From contig USEG01000002.1 in assembly GCA_900553555.1 (NCBI GenBank), positions 1 to 25,367 on the forward strand: a stretch of DNA of 25,367 nt. The letters run 5' to 3'. The notes under the pieces were generated by a model that did not search any database, was not told the DNA's origin, and saw only the letters and a program-made list of their open reading frames with translations. Source of the stretch: an uncultured Clostridia bacterium (lineage in GTDB: Bacteria > Bacillota > Clostridia > Christensenellales > Pumilibacteraceae). The translations under genes and the position numbers were made by a program. This document shows positions 14,519 through 22,236 of the stretch, piece by piece (the stretch's first letter is position 1; each line of letters begins with the position of its first letter).

Positions 14519-17500
14519 TTATTTCTTTCTGCGCAATACAAAAGCCATTGCTAAAAGCGCCGACAAAGTCATCGCAATAGCGCTGCCATCCAAAGCTTTG
14601 CTACTGCAATTAGCGCAACCCGATGAGTCACCCGAAGTAGTTCCGCCGGGAAGTTTGTCAACAGGCTCCGTCTTGGTCGCGCCGCAAACAGTGCAAGTGT
14701 AGGTTTTGACGCCTTCCGAATCCGTTGTGGGCTGTGTAGTGATGACGCCTTCGTCCCACGTGTGACCCAGCGCCTCGGTTTCGTTGCCGACATAGCTGTC
14801 TCCGCAGACTGTGCATGTATAAGTCGTATATCCGCCTTCCGTACATGTCGGCTGTGTTACTACGCTTTCATAACTGTGTTCTGTCACGGGAATGGTTTGC
14901 GTTTCAACATCACCGCATACTTCGCATACGCGCTGTTGCTCGCCTTCCTGCTGACACGTGGCGGGTTTTACCACCGTCCATGCGCCGTAGCTGTGTTCAG
15001 TCACTGGAATGGTTTCGGTCTTAAGTACCGTTCCGCACACCTCGCATTCGATATGGCGTTCGCCGGTCTCGGTGCATGTTGCCTCTTTATCCACAATCCA
15101 GTTGCTTTCCGTATGACCCAAAGCGTCCTCATAGTCGTCTTTATAATTATCGCCGCAGTTTATGCAGTAATAATCGGTATATCCCTGCTCTGTGCATGTG
15201 GGCGGTATAATCTCCTCATCGTAATCGTGACCGGTAGCCTCGGTTTCGTTGTCGGCATAGGAGTCTCCGCACCACTTGCAGGTGTGAACGGTATAGCCGC
15301 CTTCCGTACATGTGGGCGGTACGACTTGGTCTTCGTACGAGTGATCGGTTTTTTCGATCTTCTCATCATAACTGTCGCCGCATATTACGCATTCATAGTG
15401 CATCAGTCCTTCCTTCTGGCAAGTGGCTTCCTCTAAAACGGTGACTTTATAGTTATGCGAACTCGTGGTTGCCGGCAGGACATTTCCCGCCGCCACAAAC
15501 GATACGCCGTCGCCGTTGCGAGCTGTTGTCAAAACATCGACGCGAAGCGTCTGGTTTACGGCCGAAGTCAGGTTGACGGTAAGCTTCTTAAATTGCGCGT
15601 CTGCGCCGGCATTGAAAGATTCGCGAACCACAATGTTTCCGTTGACGTCGGTAACTATCACTACAGCAGTTGCGTTCCATGTGCCCATATAAAGCGTAAG
15701 GGTAATTTCGTCCTTGGCTTTTAGCATGACGTCGACATGTATGCCGTTTTTGCCGGCAGTAAGACCGTCTATCTGCGCTCCGTTTACTTTAAGGTCGTTG
15801 TACTGCTTCACGCCGGAATTATTGATATCCGCGCCGCTGACCGTGCCGAAGTATTCGCCGTTAAGCTTATTAAGAGAAGAGCCGAAGGTAAACCAATCTT
15901 TTACGCCTTCCTTAGCAAGCTCGTCGCCGCCGCTATAATCTTGCATCGTATAGTTGGAGCACATAGTGGGCTGTCTGTCGATATCGGCCACATCGCTGCC
16001 CACCGCTAACGCCACGAGAGCGACGTTTGTGCCTTCCTTTTCGAAGACATTGCACAACTCAAGGTCAAAGGTTTTTTCCTGTCCGTAAGTATTTACGCGA
16101 ATTTCGACATATCTGCCGTATCCGCGGCCCGCGTCATCGGCACAGTAAATGACAATGTCCTGATAAACTATTTCGCCGCCGTCCTTTATAGTAAGCAGAC
16201 CGCCGTTGTGCCACGAGCTGAGATACAGACGTATATAGTCGGTATCGCCGTTTACCTTGACGGAAGTATATTCAACGCCCTCAAACAAAGCCGTCGACCA
16301 AGTGGTAATATCCGCCGCGCCGGGGTTACCCTGTCTTATGCCGTCGCTGAAATACAAATACGCTTTGTAATCCCAGAACGGACGCAATGTCGCTCCAGGC
16401 GAAAGGGTCACATCGCTGATAAGTCTGTCGGACTCGGGCAAATTCTTTCTCGCCGGGAATTTACCGGGATTATCATTGCCCTCGTTGAAATAATACCAGT
16501 CCTGATTGCCCGAAACCGTAAGATCCACCGCTGAATCGAGTTCCATCATGTTTACGTTAAGATCGTAATCTCTTTCGACATACGGCTGGATCGCAACGCC
16601 GGAGTATACGGCATTTCCGAAGCCGGGTTCATTTTCGTAGTGCAGTTTATATTCGGTGGGAGCGTCCACGTCATAGGAGATCTGTATGTCGCGATAGAAA
16701 TTGGTGCCGGTGTTGCCGGTAGTAATCGAACGCGAAATTCCGTCGGGATCGGTTACGGTAAGCACCACCTGAGATCTATAGCCGCCGATAAAGACGTGTA
16801 TTATGCCCTTGCCGCTGACGGTTACGTTTTGATCAAAACAGCCTGTAATCGTATATATCGTACTGCGAATAAGCGAATCTTCTCCGTCGACTTTTACAGG
16901 TATGTTGTCGAGCACCGGGCGCATAACTTCGCCGTTATCGGTATAAACAAGCTGCCCTATACCGGAATTTTCCACTCCCGGCTTTTTATATTCTTTGCAT
17001 GTGCCTGTGTCCCAGTTGTTGTCGGTGTGCTTATAAAATGCGTAATCGCTGTAAACAGGCGAGGTAAAGTCTATGCCGTGCGTACGGTCAATTTCCTTTT
17101 CCGTAAGACTAAACGTCGTCTCGTCGCCTTTTATCGCGATACCCGACCAGTAAATCTCGCCGCTGTCGGCAGAATACGTTATGGTATAAGTCGTTTCGCC
17201 GCTGTAAAGACAATTGACATCTATCGCTCTAAGGTACTTTTCTTGCGAACTTATATTCATAGTCTGAGTGTTGCCAAAATTATCCGATATGTTAAGCTTA
17301 CCTGTAGAGTTGTTGCCGCCGAGATAAATACGGAACGCTCCTGTCGATTCCGTCGTGACCGTAGCCGTAAATTTACCGCCGTTGACGGTAGAGACTGCCT
17401 TTGACAGATAACCGTCTTCGCCTTTTAACTTAAATTTGTAAGCGTCGGCGGGATTTTTAAGCTGTCCGCCGCTAAACTGCAGCTGACCGATCGGGGACTT

Positions 17501-20332
17501 AACGGCAGATAAAGATCTGGTAAGATTAATTACATTGTCATCATAGGTGGCAATTGCATAATCAAACACACCTCTGCCGCTCAAATCGACGTCTTCGCTT
17601 TCCAATCCCACGGCGTCCAAATCAAACGAATCGACTTCGGGATCGGCGGGTCTGTCTACTCTGTCTTCGCTTGCAAACTTAACGGATATGACGTGACCTT
17701 GACTGATTGCCGACGTGAAAGTAAACTCGTACACATCGTCGTCAGGCGCCGCGCCGTTATAGCTGAAGGGAACGGCTCTGTAATCGCGCTGTATAAATTC
17801 GGCGTCCACAGGCTTGCCGTCAAGAAGAATTTCAGTGGGAACGCCCCATCCGTTGGGAGCATGCAGTCTTATCTTCCACGTTCTGTCCGTAAAGGCGCGT
17901 TCTCCTTTAAATGATCCCTTTGCCGCGTCGATATAGAGTTCGATAGTGCCGTTTTCGGCGTTATATCTCGTACCGTAAGCAGTTTCGCGGTATTGTCCGT
18001 CCTGATAGGCAATGGTGGTCGTGTCATCCTCGTACAAAATCGACCGGGAAGATGCCTTTGTGGAGGGATACCAATCGATCGCGAGATTGCTCCAGTCTTT
18101 TTCGCGCGTGTTGAGCATATCCTCGGAAAGAGCAATGGCGCTGCCTGCCTTTACGAATATCGGCGAAGTATTGCTGCCGTGTACAACCGATATGGTCTGC
18201 GGACCTACATAAGTTTTACCCGTCCATACGTCTATCCATTCGCCGTCGGGAATAAACACAGTGCGCTTATTGCCGTCGTTTTTGATTAACAAAATTTTGG
18301 CGCCGCCGGAACCCTCGTAATATTCGATGCGGAGATCGTACGTTCTGCCTGCCGTAAATTGTACACCTAGGTTTATCTGATCGCTGTCCGATGCCATCCA
18401 GTGGTCAACGACGCACTTTCCGTCGATATAAACGCGGCATCCGTCGTCGCTTATTACCGAATATTCTCCGTCCTCTGCGGGCGTAAATTTACCGGTGATG
18501 ACCGCTGAAAAATTATCCGCCGACACGCCTGCCGCCGGAGCATTGTTGCCCCAGTCAAAAGCAACGTTTTGCGCATTCATGGTAATTACCGGGCTGCCCG
18601 ACATATCTATATTTATATTGTTGTAATAAGCTATTTGCAATCCGCTGAACTCCGAGGCGGGCGCTACCGTAGCGTTGTTGCTTATGGGCGCGACAAGAAT
18701 GTTTTCGCCCAGCAGATATTCGTCCAGTCTCGAAGATTCTTCATAACCGGGATAATCAAATTCCAGCGAAAGCATAAGCGGCATACCGGTCATATAATTT
18801 TCATGCGCAAGCGCATAATATACGGGCAGTAAATGATAGCGCATCGAAAGATAATCGCGTACTACTTCGGTTTCGTATTCGCCGTAATTCCACGGCGTAC
18901 GTCCCATGGAAATAGAGTTGTTGCCGTGAGTCCTGTATATGGGCGAAAGCGCTCCGTACTGCATCCAGCGCAAATACTGCTCGCTCTTCGGTTTTCCGTT
19001 GTGTCCGCCGAGATCGGAAGACTCATAAACAATTCCGCTGTTTCCGGCCTTTATCATGTTGGCGACTTCCTGTTCGAGCGAAGCGCCGGTGCTGGAAATA
19101 TCGCCGGTCCACTGAATGGGATAGCGGTGGGACATTACGTTTTGAATATTGCTGTAAGTGCCGTTGGCAATGTTGTCGACATTTGCCATTATAAAAGCAC
19201 GGCGGGGATATTCGTCTCCGTTTTCCTTTGCAAGCTGTTCGAAATATTTTTCGGTGACGGAAGTATAGATATACATACCCCATGTCTCACGATTTATATT
19301 CGATGTGGGCGAAATCAATCCGAATCCCCAGTTGCGGTCATACCACCACACGTCCAATCCTTTTTCGAGCAAACTCAAAAGTCCGTTCGTACGGTACTCA
19401 ACGTCCACAGGCGACAGCGCATGCGCTGCTCCGCCCGCCATTTTGACATGGTCGTTTGCCATTACCGTAAGATTGTGCTCGTGCATCCAATCGAAAAATT
19501 CCGCTATATCGGGGAACAGGTCGGTGTTTATCTCATAACCCGTACCCGCCGCGTCGGAAGGAGAACGACGCCAGTCGGTGTCGATGACGAAGTTATCGAG
19601 ATAAAAATCGTGATCGTAGTATTCCTGAACCACCGATTTCGCGCTTTCTTCGGTATACTCGTAATATCTCGACTCCCACAATCCGAAAGCCGACAGCGGA
19701 ATCATCGGCGTTCTGCCGGTGAGTTTTACGTATTCGCTGCGCAGTTTTTTTGCATCGCCGCCGGCAGCTATAAGATAAATATCCTTCACTCCTTCATCGA
19801 TGACAAAGCCGCTTAAAGCGTCCGAACTACCCGGCGCATAGCCGTTTTTCGGTTCGATAATGCGGGGATTGTCGTTTATCGCGAAGATTTCCGGTGTAGA
19901 TGCCGGCATGGGCAGCTCGCCGCTGTTGCTGACCTGCGGCGTATAAGTCCAGACTTTTTTTCGTGTGTTCATGTCTTTGACGTAAACGCCGTTTAACGTT
20001 TTTGCTTTAAGCGGTATGTACACATTGTAATCGCCTATCGATACAACGCGATAATCGCCTGCCGTCTTTACGCTGAAATCGGCGCCGCTATAATCATTCT
20101 TGCCGGCTATCTGCAACGTGGCATCGTCCAGGAAGCCCGTCGAACTTTTCAGCTCGATACGGAACACGTCTTCGGACAATACTTGCACGCGCACATCGCC
20201 TTCGATGATGTATTTTGTGCCTCCGTCGGCTTTAACGCAATAATTGCCGTTTAAAGCCAAAATGGAAAACACCACGGCAAGACAAAGAGCAAAACTAATA
20301 AGAAGTTTTGCCGACTTACTTAATTTTTTCAC
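14519..20332 (-). CDS. Giant secreted GH31 glycoside hydrolase, membrane-tailed
   Basis: 1937 residues. Order: signal peptide (1-35, cut after VKA); N-terminal beta domain; GH31 catalytic barrel (about 247-550) with likely nucleophile Asp332 in WWYDRNWG and acid/base Asp411 in QWTGDIS; a PA14 domain (about 564-690) inserted before the rest of the C-terminal beta domain; a DUF5110-like domain (about 760-885); four related beta modules (about 899-1622); seven Cys/His repeats (about 1625-1895); and a C-terminal hydrophobic helix ending LRRKK. It retains a glycosidase catalytic pair and is likely surface-anchored. The WYDRNW nucleophile context differs from the usual WxDMNE of alpha-glucosidases, so substrate is open; an alpha-N-acetylgalactosaminidase-type GH31 is one possibility. 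I chose GTG 20332 for its Shine-Dalgarno and because it gives a clean signal peptide; ATG 20377 and 20371 lie in the leader hairpin. AraC 20555 is divergent. Confidence 0.88.
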   Translation of the reverse strand: MKKLSKSAKLLISFALCLAVVFSILALNGNYCVKADGGTKYIIEGDVRVQVLSEDVFRIELKSSTGFLDDATLQIAGKNDYSGADFSVKTAGDYRVVSIGDYNVYIPLKAKTLNGVYVKDMNTRKKVWTYTPQVSNSGELPMPASTPEIFAINDNPRIIEPKNGYAPGSSDALSGFVIDEGVKDIYLIAAGGDAKKLRSEYVKLTGRTPMIPLSAFGLWESRYYEYTEESAKSVVQEYYDHDFYLDNFVIDTDWRRSPSDAAGTGYEINTDLFPDIAEFFDWMHEHNLTVMANDHVKMAGGAAHALSPVDVEYRTNGLLSLLEKGLDVWWYDRNWGFGLISPTSNINRETWGMYIYTSVTEKYFEQLAKENGDEYPRRAFIMANVDNIANGTYSNIQNVMSHRYPIQWTGDISSTGASLEQEVANMIKAGNSGIVYESSDLGGHNGKPKSEQYLRWMQYGALSPIYRTHGNNSISMGRTPWNYGEYETEVVRDYLSMRYHLLPVYYALAHENYMTGMPLMLSLEFDYPGYEESSRLDEYLLGENILVAPISNNATVAPASEFSGLQIAYYNNINIDMSGSPVITMNAQNVAFDWGNNAPAAGVSADNFSAVITGKFTPAEDGEYSVISDDGCRVYIDGKCVVDHWMASDSDQINLGVQFTAGRTYDLRIEYYEGSGGAKILLIKNDGNKRTVFIPDGEWIDVWTGKTYVGPQTISVVHGSNTSPIFVKAGSAIALSEDMLNTREKDWSNLAIDWYPSTKASSRSILYEDDTTTIAYQDGQYRETAYGTRYNAENGTIELYIDAAKGSFKGERAFTDRTWKIRLHAPNGWGVPTEILLDGKPVDAEFIQRDYRAVPFSYNGAAPDDDVYEFTFTSAISQGHVISVKFASEDRVDRPADPEVDSFDLDAVGLESEDVDLSGRGVFDYAIATYDDNVINLTRSLSAVKSPIGQLQFSGGQLKNPADAYKFKLKGEDGYLSKAVSTVNGGKFTATVTTESTGAFRIYLGGNNSTGKLNISDNFGNTQTMNISSQEKYLRAIDVNCLYSGETTYTITYSADSGEIYWSGIAIKGDETTFSLTEKEIDRTHGIDFTSPVYSDYAFYKHTDNNWDTGTCKEYKKPGVENSGIGQLVYTDNGEVMRPVLDNIPVKVDGEDSLIRSTIYTITGCFDQNVTVSGKGIIHVFIGGYRSQVVLTVTDPDGISRSITTGNTGTNFYRDIQISYDVDAPTEYKLHYENEPGFGNAVYSGVAIQPYVERDYDLNVNMMELDSAVDLTVSGNQDWYYFNEGNDNPGKFPARKNLPESDRLISDVTLSPGATLRPFWDYKAYLYFSDGIRQGNPGAADITTWSTALFEGVEYTSVKVNGDTDYIRLYLSSWHNGGLLTIKDGGEIVYQDIVIYCADDAGRGYGRYVEIRVNTYGQEKTFDLELCNVFEKEGTNVALVALAVGSDVADIDRQPTMCSNYTMQDYSGGDELAKEGVKDWFTFGSSLNKLNGEYFGTVSGADINNSGVKQYNDLKVNGAQIDGLTAGKNGIHVDVMLKAKDEITLTLYMGTWNATAVVIVTDVNGNIVVRESFNAGADAQFKKLTVNLTSAVNQTLRVDVLTTARNGDGVSFVAAGNVLPATTSSHNYKVTVLEEATCQKEGLMHYECVICGDSYDEKIEKTDHSYEDQVVPPTCTEGGYTVHTCKWCGDSYADNETEATGHDYDEEIIPPTCTEQGYTDYYCINCGDNYKDDYEDALGHTESNWIVDKEATCTETGERHIECEVCGTVLKTETIPVTEHSYGAWTVVKPATCQQEGEQQRVCEVCGDVETQTIPVTEHSYESVVTQPTCTEGGYTTYTCTVCGDSYVGNETEALGHTWDEGVITTQPTTDSEGVKTYTCTVCGATKTEPVDKLPGGTTSGDSSGCANCSSKALDGSAIAMTLSALLAMAFVLRRKK
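14645..15457 (-). repeat. Seven tandem Cys/His repeats (about 38 residues each) in the GH31 protein
   Basis: Each unit begins with His followed by an aromatic or acidic residue, has a Cys about 11-14 later (PTCTEGGY), and a CxxC about ten further (TCxxCGDSY). The seven units start at HNY, HSY, HDY, HTE, HSY, HSY and HTW. The last unit has lost its first Cys (TTDSEG). One His and three Cys per unit could bind a metal or form disulfides; such repeats are seen in many surface proteins of gut Clostridia. Confidence 0.85.
15466..17638 (-). repeat. Four divergent tandem beta-type modules in the GH31 protein
   Basis: Modules of roughly 170-195 residues. Modules 1 and 2 share IGQL, a GG turn (IYLGG / VFIGG), a strand followed by D-x-x-G, and an end SG(I/V)AI. 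Modules 3 and 4 share QDWYYF / KDWFTF, LYLSSW / LYMGTW and a final (V/A)xxVAxG. They look like duplicated carbohydrate-binding or spacer sandwiches. No named family is assigned. Confidence 0.65.
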
Positions 20333-20354
20333 CTTTTCTCCGTCCTCCTTGTTT

Positions 20355-20401
20355 ACAACGGCAAAAAACATTTGCATTTTTTTTACCGTTGTTATATTAT
20401 A
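20355..20401 (-). promoter_or_regulatory. Inverted repeat and -10 box at the GH31 gene
   Basis: ACAACGG-pyrimidine-AAAAAA (20379-20392 read on the minus strand) pairs with TTTTTTGCCGTTGT (20355-20368), a 14-bp stem with one wobble and a 10-base loop. A TATAAT sits just upstream at 20396-20401 and another at 20404-20409; neither has a recognisable -35. The stem would then begin at or near the 5' end of the transcript. It lacks a T-run, so it is an operator or leader stem-loop rather than a terminator. A missing -35 fits an activator-dependent promoter. Confidence 0.5.
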
Positions 20402-20554
20402 TAATTATAGTACAACATTTACTTCGGCATTTGTTAAAGCTATTATATTAAAAATTAAAGAATATTGCTATAATCTTGCTTTATCTTCAATTGATATCGG
20501 CCTACAATTAAAAAATATTGTGACGCAGCGGCAAATAAAAAACAAGGAGCGCTT

Positions 20555-21349
20555 ATGTTTTACGAACAAATACGAGATGCTTATTCGCTTTACAAAAGAG
20601 ATGTCTGTTCCTCTTTTGCGCACTTCCACAAAGCCATCGAACTTATTTACAACTTAGGTCCCGACCGCGAAGTTTATGTGGATCTGAAACCTGTTGTGCT
20701 AAAACACAACTGCGTGCTGGCTCTCATGCCTTACCAGATACATTATCTTCCGTACGACAAAAACAACGACGGATACTGCACCGTGCTGCCGTCCGAGTAC
20801 AGTGACGAATTTATCGAACTGACAAAGAATAAAAGCGTCAGAAACAGTATAATATCAAACGAAAATTACTGCAGTCTGTTTTTAACGGAGATGAGAGAAC
20901 TTGTCGAAAAACATGAAAATTTAAACGATAACCGCTTTATTGTAAACGCGCACGTCAATATGCTGCTCGGACGGCTTTTACAATGTCTTGAATTTGTCAC
21001 CGACCTGAAAAAATCACAGTCTATCGACTTTATACAAGCAGTAGTCAAATATGTCGATCAGCATTATGCAGAACCACTCAGCATCGAATCGGTGGCACAG
21101 TATTTCGGTTATTCAAAATACTATTTTTCACGGCTTTTCAATAAATGCTTTTACACGAGTTTTACCAATTACTTTAATACCGTACGCATTTATAAATCTA
21201 TCCCGCTTATACAAAAATACCATTCTTCCGAGATATTTTTCCGCGTGGGTTTTGCTTCCGTACAGCAGTATATTACATATTTCAAACGTACGACCGGCTA
21301 TACCCCCTCTCAATATCGCCACAACACAAATTTTATAGACAGAAATTAA
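20555..21349 (+). CDS. AraC-family transcriptional regulator, divergent from GH31 gene
   Basis: 264 residues. An N-terminal sensing part (VDLKPVVLKHNCVLALMPYQIHYLPY) resembles the cupin-like domain. The C-terminal half has the two helix-turn-helices: LSIESVAQYFGYSKYYFSRLF and the later RVGFASVQQYITYFKRTTGYTPSQYR. ATG 20555 has AAGGAG at 20544-20549. It is divergent from the giant glycosidase, 222 bases apart, the usual layout for an activator and its target. A TATAAT at 20469-20474 could be its own -10, but no -35 pairs with it. Confidence 0.9.
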   Translation: MFYEQIRDAYSLYKRDVCSSFAHFHKAIELIYNLGPDREVYVDLKPVVLKHNCVLALMPYQIHYLPYDKNNDGYCTVLPSEYSDEFIELTKNKSVRNSIISNENYCSLFLTEMRELVEKHENLNDNRFIVNAHVNMLLGRLLQCLEFVTDLKKSQSIDFIQAVVKYVDQHYAEPLSIESVAQYFGYSKYYFSRLFNKCFYTSFTNYFNTVRIYKSIPLIQKYHSSEIFFRVGFASVQQYITYFKRTTGYTPSQYRHNTNFIDRN

Positions 21350-21383
21350 AAACACGAAATACCGTTTGCATTTCGTGTTTTTT
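21347..21383. terminator. Bidirectional terminator between AraC gene and recO
   Basis: A 12-bp perfect stem AAAACACGAAAT / ATTTCGTGTTTT (21349-21360 with 21370-21381), 9-base loop, with T-runs on both strands. It overlaps the last base of the AraC stop codon and ends two bases from the recO stop. Confidence 0.85.
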
Positions 21384-21384
21384 G

Positions 21385-22008
21385 CTATGAAAAAAATCGT
21401 CCGGAATTTATTTTACAGGAAAAAAATCGTTCGAACATGGCTAAATTTAATTTAAGCGCGGCGTTTATCAGTTCATTGTCAGCGACAAGACCTGGCAGCT
21501 CGTCAAGATACGAAGCGGCTATGGCGGCGGACAGCGACTGTGCGTCGACTACGGGACCTTTTTTCCTTTCAGGCCTGAAAAAACCCGACATATGTAATAA
21601 TTTCTGTAAAAATTTCGTTGCCGCCAAACGCGCGTCGACAGAACTGTATATAATGGTCTTGATAGATTTTAACAGCGATAAAAAGCTTTCGGCGCAGTCC
21701 ACCGCGTCGGACGAATAATCTGCGGCTTCCAGCATTATCATACAGCAAGTAAACTGTATCATATCGGCGCATACCGACGAAAAGTCTTCTATCTGGCTTG
21801 CTCCCGTCACAACGGGAAACTTATTGCCCGTCAGCTCATAAACGCAAAAAGCCATCGGCTGAGCGGCAAACTTCATTTTGGCACCGGCTTTTCTCACTCC
21901 GCGTAAAACGGCAACGACTATGCCTTCGGCGGAAAAAAGACGCACAAGATAATCGCTTTCTTTGCGTTCCTCGGCCTTTATTAAAATCGCTGTAATGCTT
22001 TTTTCCAT
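21385..22008 (-). CDS. recO: DNA repair protein RecO, short form
   Basis: RecF-pathway protein that loads RecA onto SSB-coated DNA. The N-terminal OB fold is clear (TAILIKAEERKESDYLVRLFS, then VAVLRGVRKAGAKMKFAAQP). The helical C-terminal domain is shortened: the usual four-Cys zinc segment after LxLxGxxP is absent, and the sequence goes from LLHMSGFFRPERKKG straight into the next helix. 207 residues against about 250 in relatives. Start ATG 22008 follows the small upstream gene by three bases. Last gene of the phoH-recO cluster. Confidence 0.93.
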   Translation of the reverse strand: MEKSITAILIKAEERKESDYLVRLFSAEGIVVAVLRGVRKAGAKMKFAAQPMAFCVYELTGNKFPVVTGASQIEDFSSVCADMIQFTCCMIMLEAADYSSDAVDCAESFLSLLKSIKTIIYSSVDARLAATKFLQKLLHMSGFFRPERKKGPVVDAQSLSAAIAASYLDELPGLVADNELINAALKLNLAMFERFFSCKINSGRFFS

Positions 22009-22011
22009 AAT

Positions 22012-22176
22012 TTACTTAAAAATGTCATCGCCGGGGCCGGCGATAAAGAAATATTCGTAAAACGATCTTCCGCCTTTACCGTCCAGGCTGGCAAGCTGCA
22101 TCATGTTAAAATCGTTTGCAGACGTAAACATACCCCCAAACGGAGATTCTCCCGGAATGTTGTTGCCGAACCACAT
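22012..22176 (-). CDS. 54-residue protein of unknown function between era and recO
   Basis: Starts at ATG 22176 behind GGAGGTGAT, a near-perfect Shine-Dalgarno, and ends three bases before recO. The sequence is rich in Gly, Phe and Met: MWFGNNIPGESPFGG at the start and FIAGPGDDIFK at the end, with no membrane segment, Cys or known domain. In B. subtilis the small gene yqzL sits in the same place, but I see no clear sequence match. The strong ribosome site and tight spacing argue that it is real. Confidence 0.7.
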   Translation of the reverse strand: MWFGNNIPGESPFGGMFTSANDFNMMQLASLDGKGGRSFYEYFFIAGPGDDIFK

Positions 22177-22236
22177 AATATCACCTCCGAATGTATTATG
22201 TGAAAATTTTAAATTTTACAGGCAAAATAATTATGT

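Noticed and set aside
14645..15457. CRISPR-like array
   Set aside because: The periodicity of about 115 bases is from protein repeats in frame; there are no short identical repeats separated by unique spacers.
14762..19816. Several plus-strand open frames of 200-330 codons opposite the GH31 gene
   Set aside because: Shadows of a long biased coding sequence on the other strand; no ribosome sites or family motifs, and composition typical of antisense translation.
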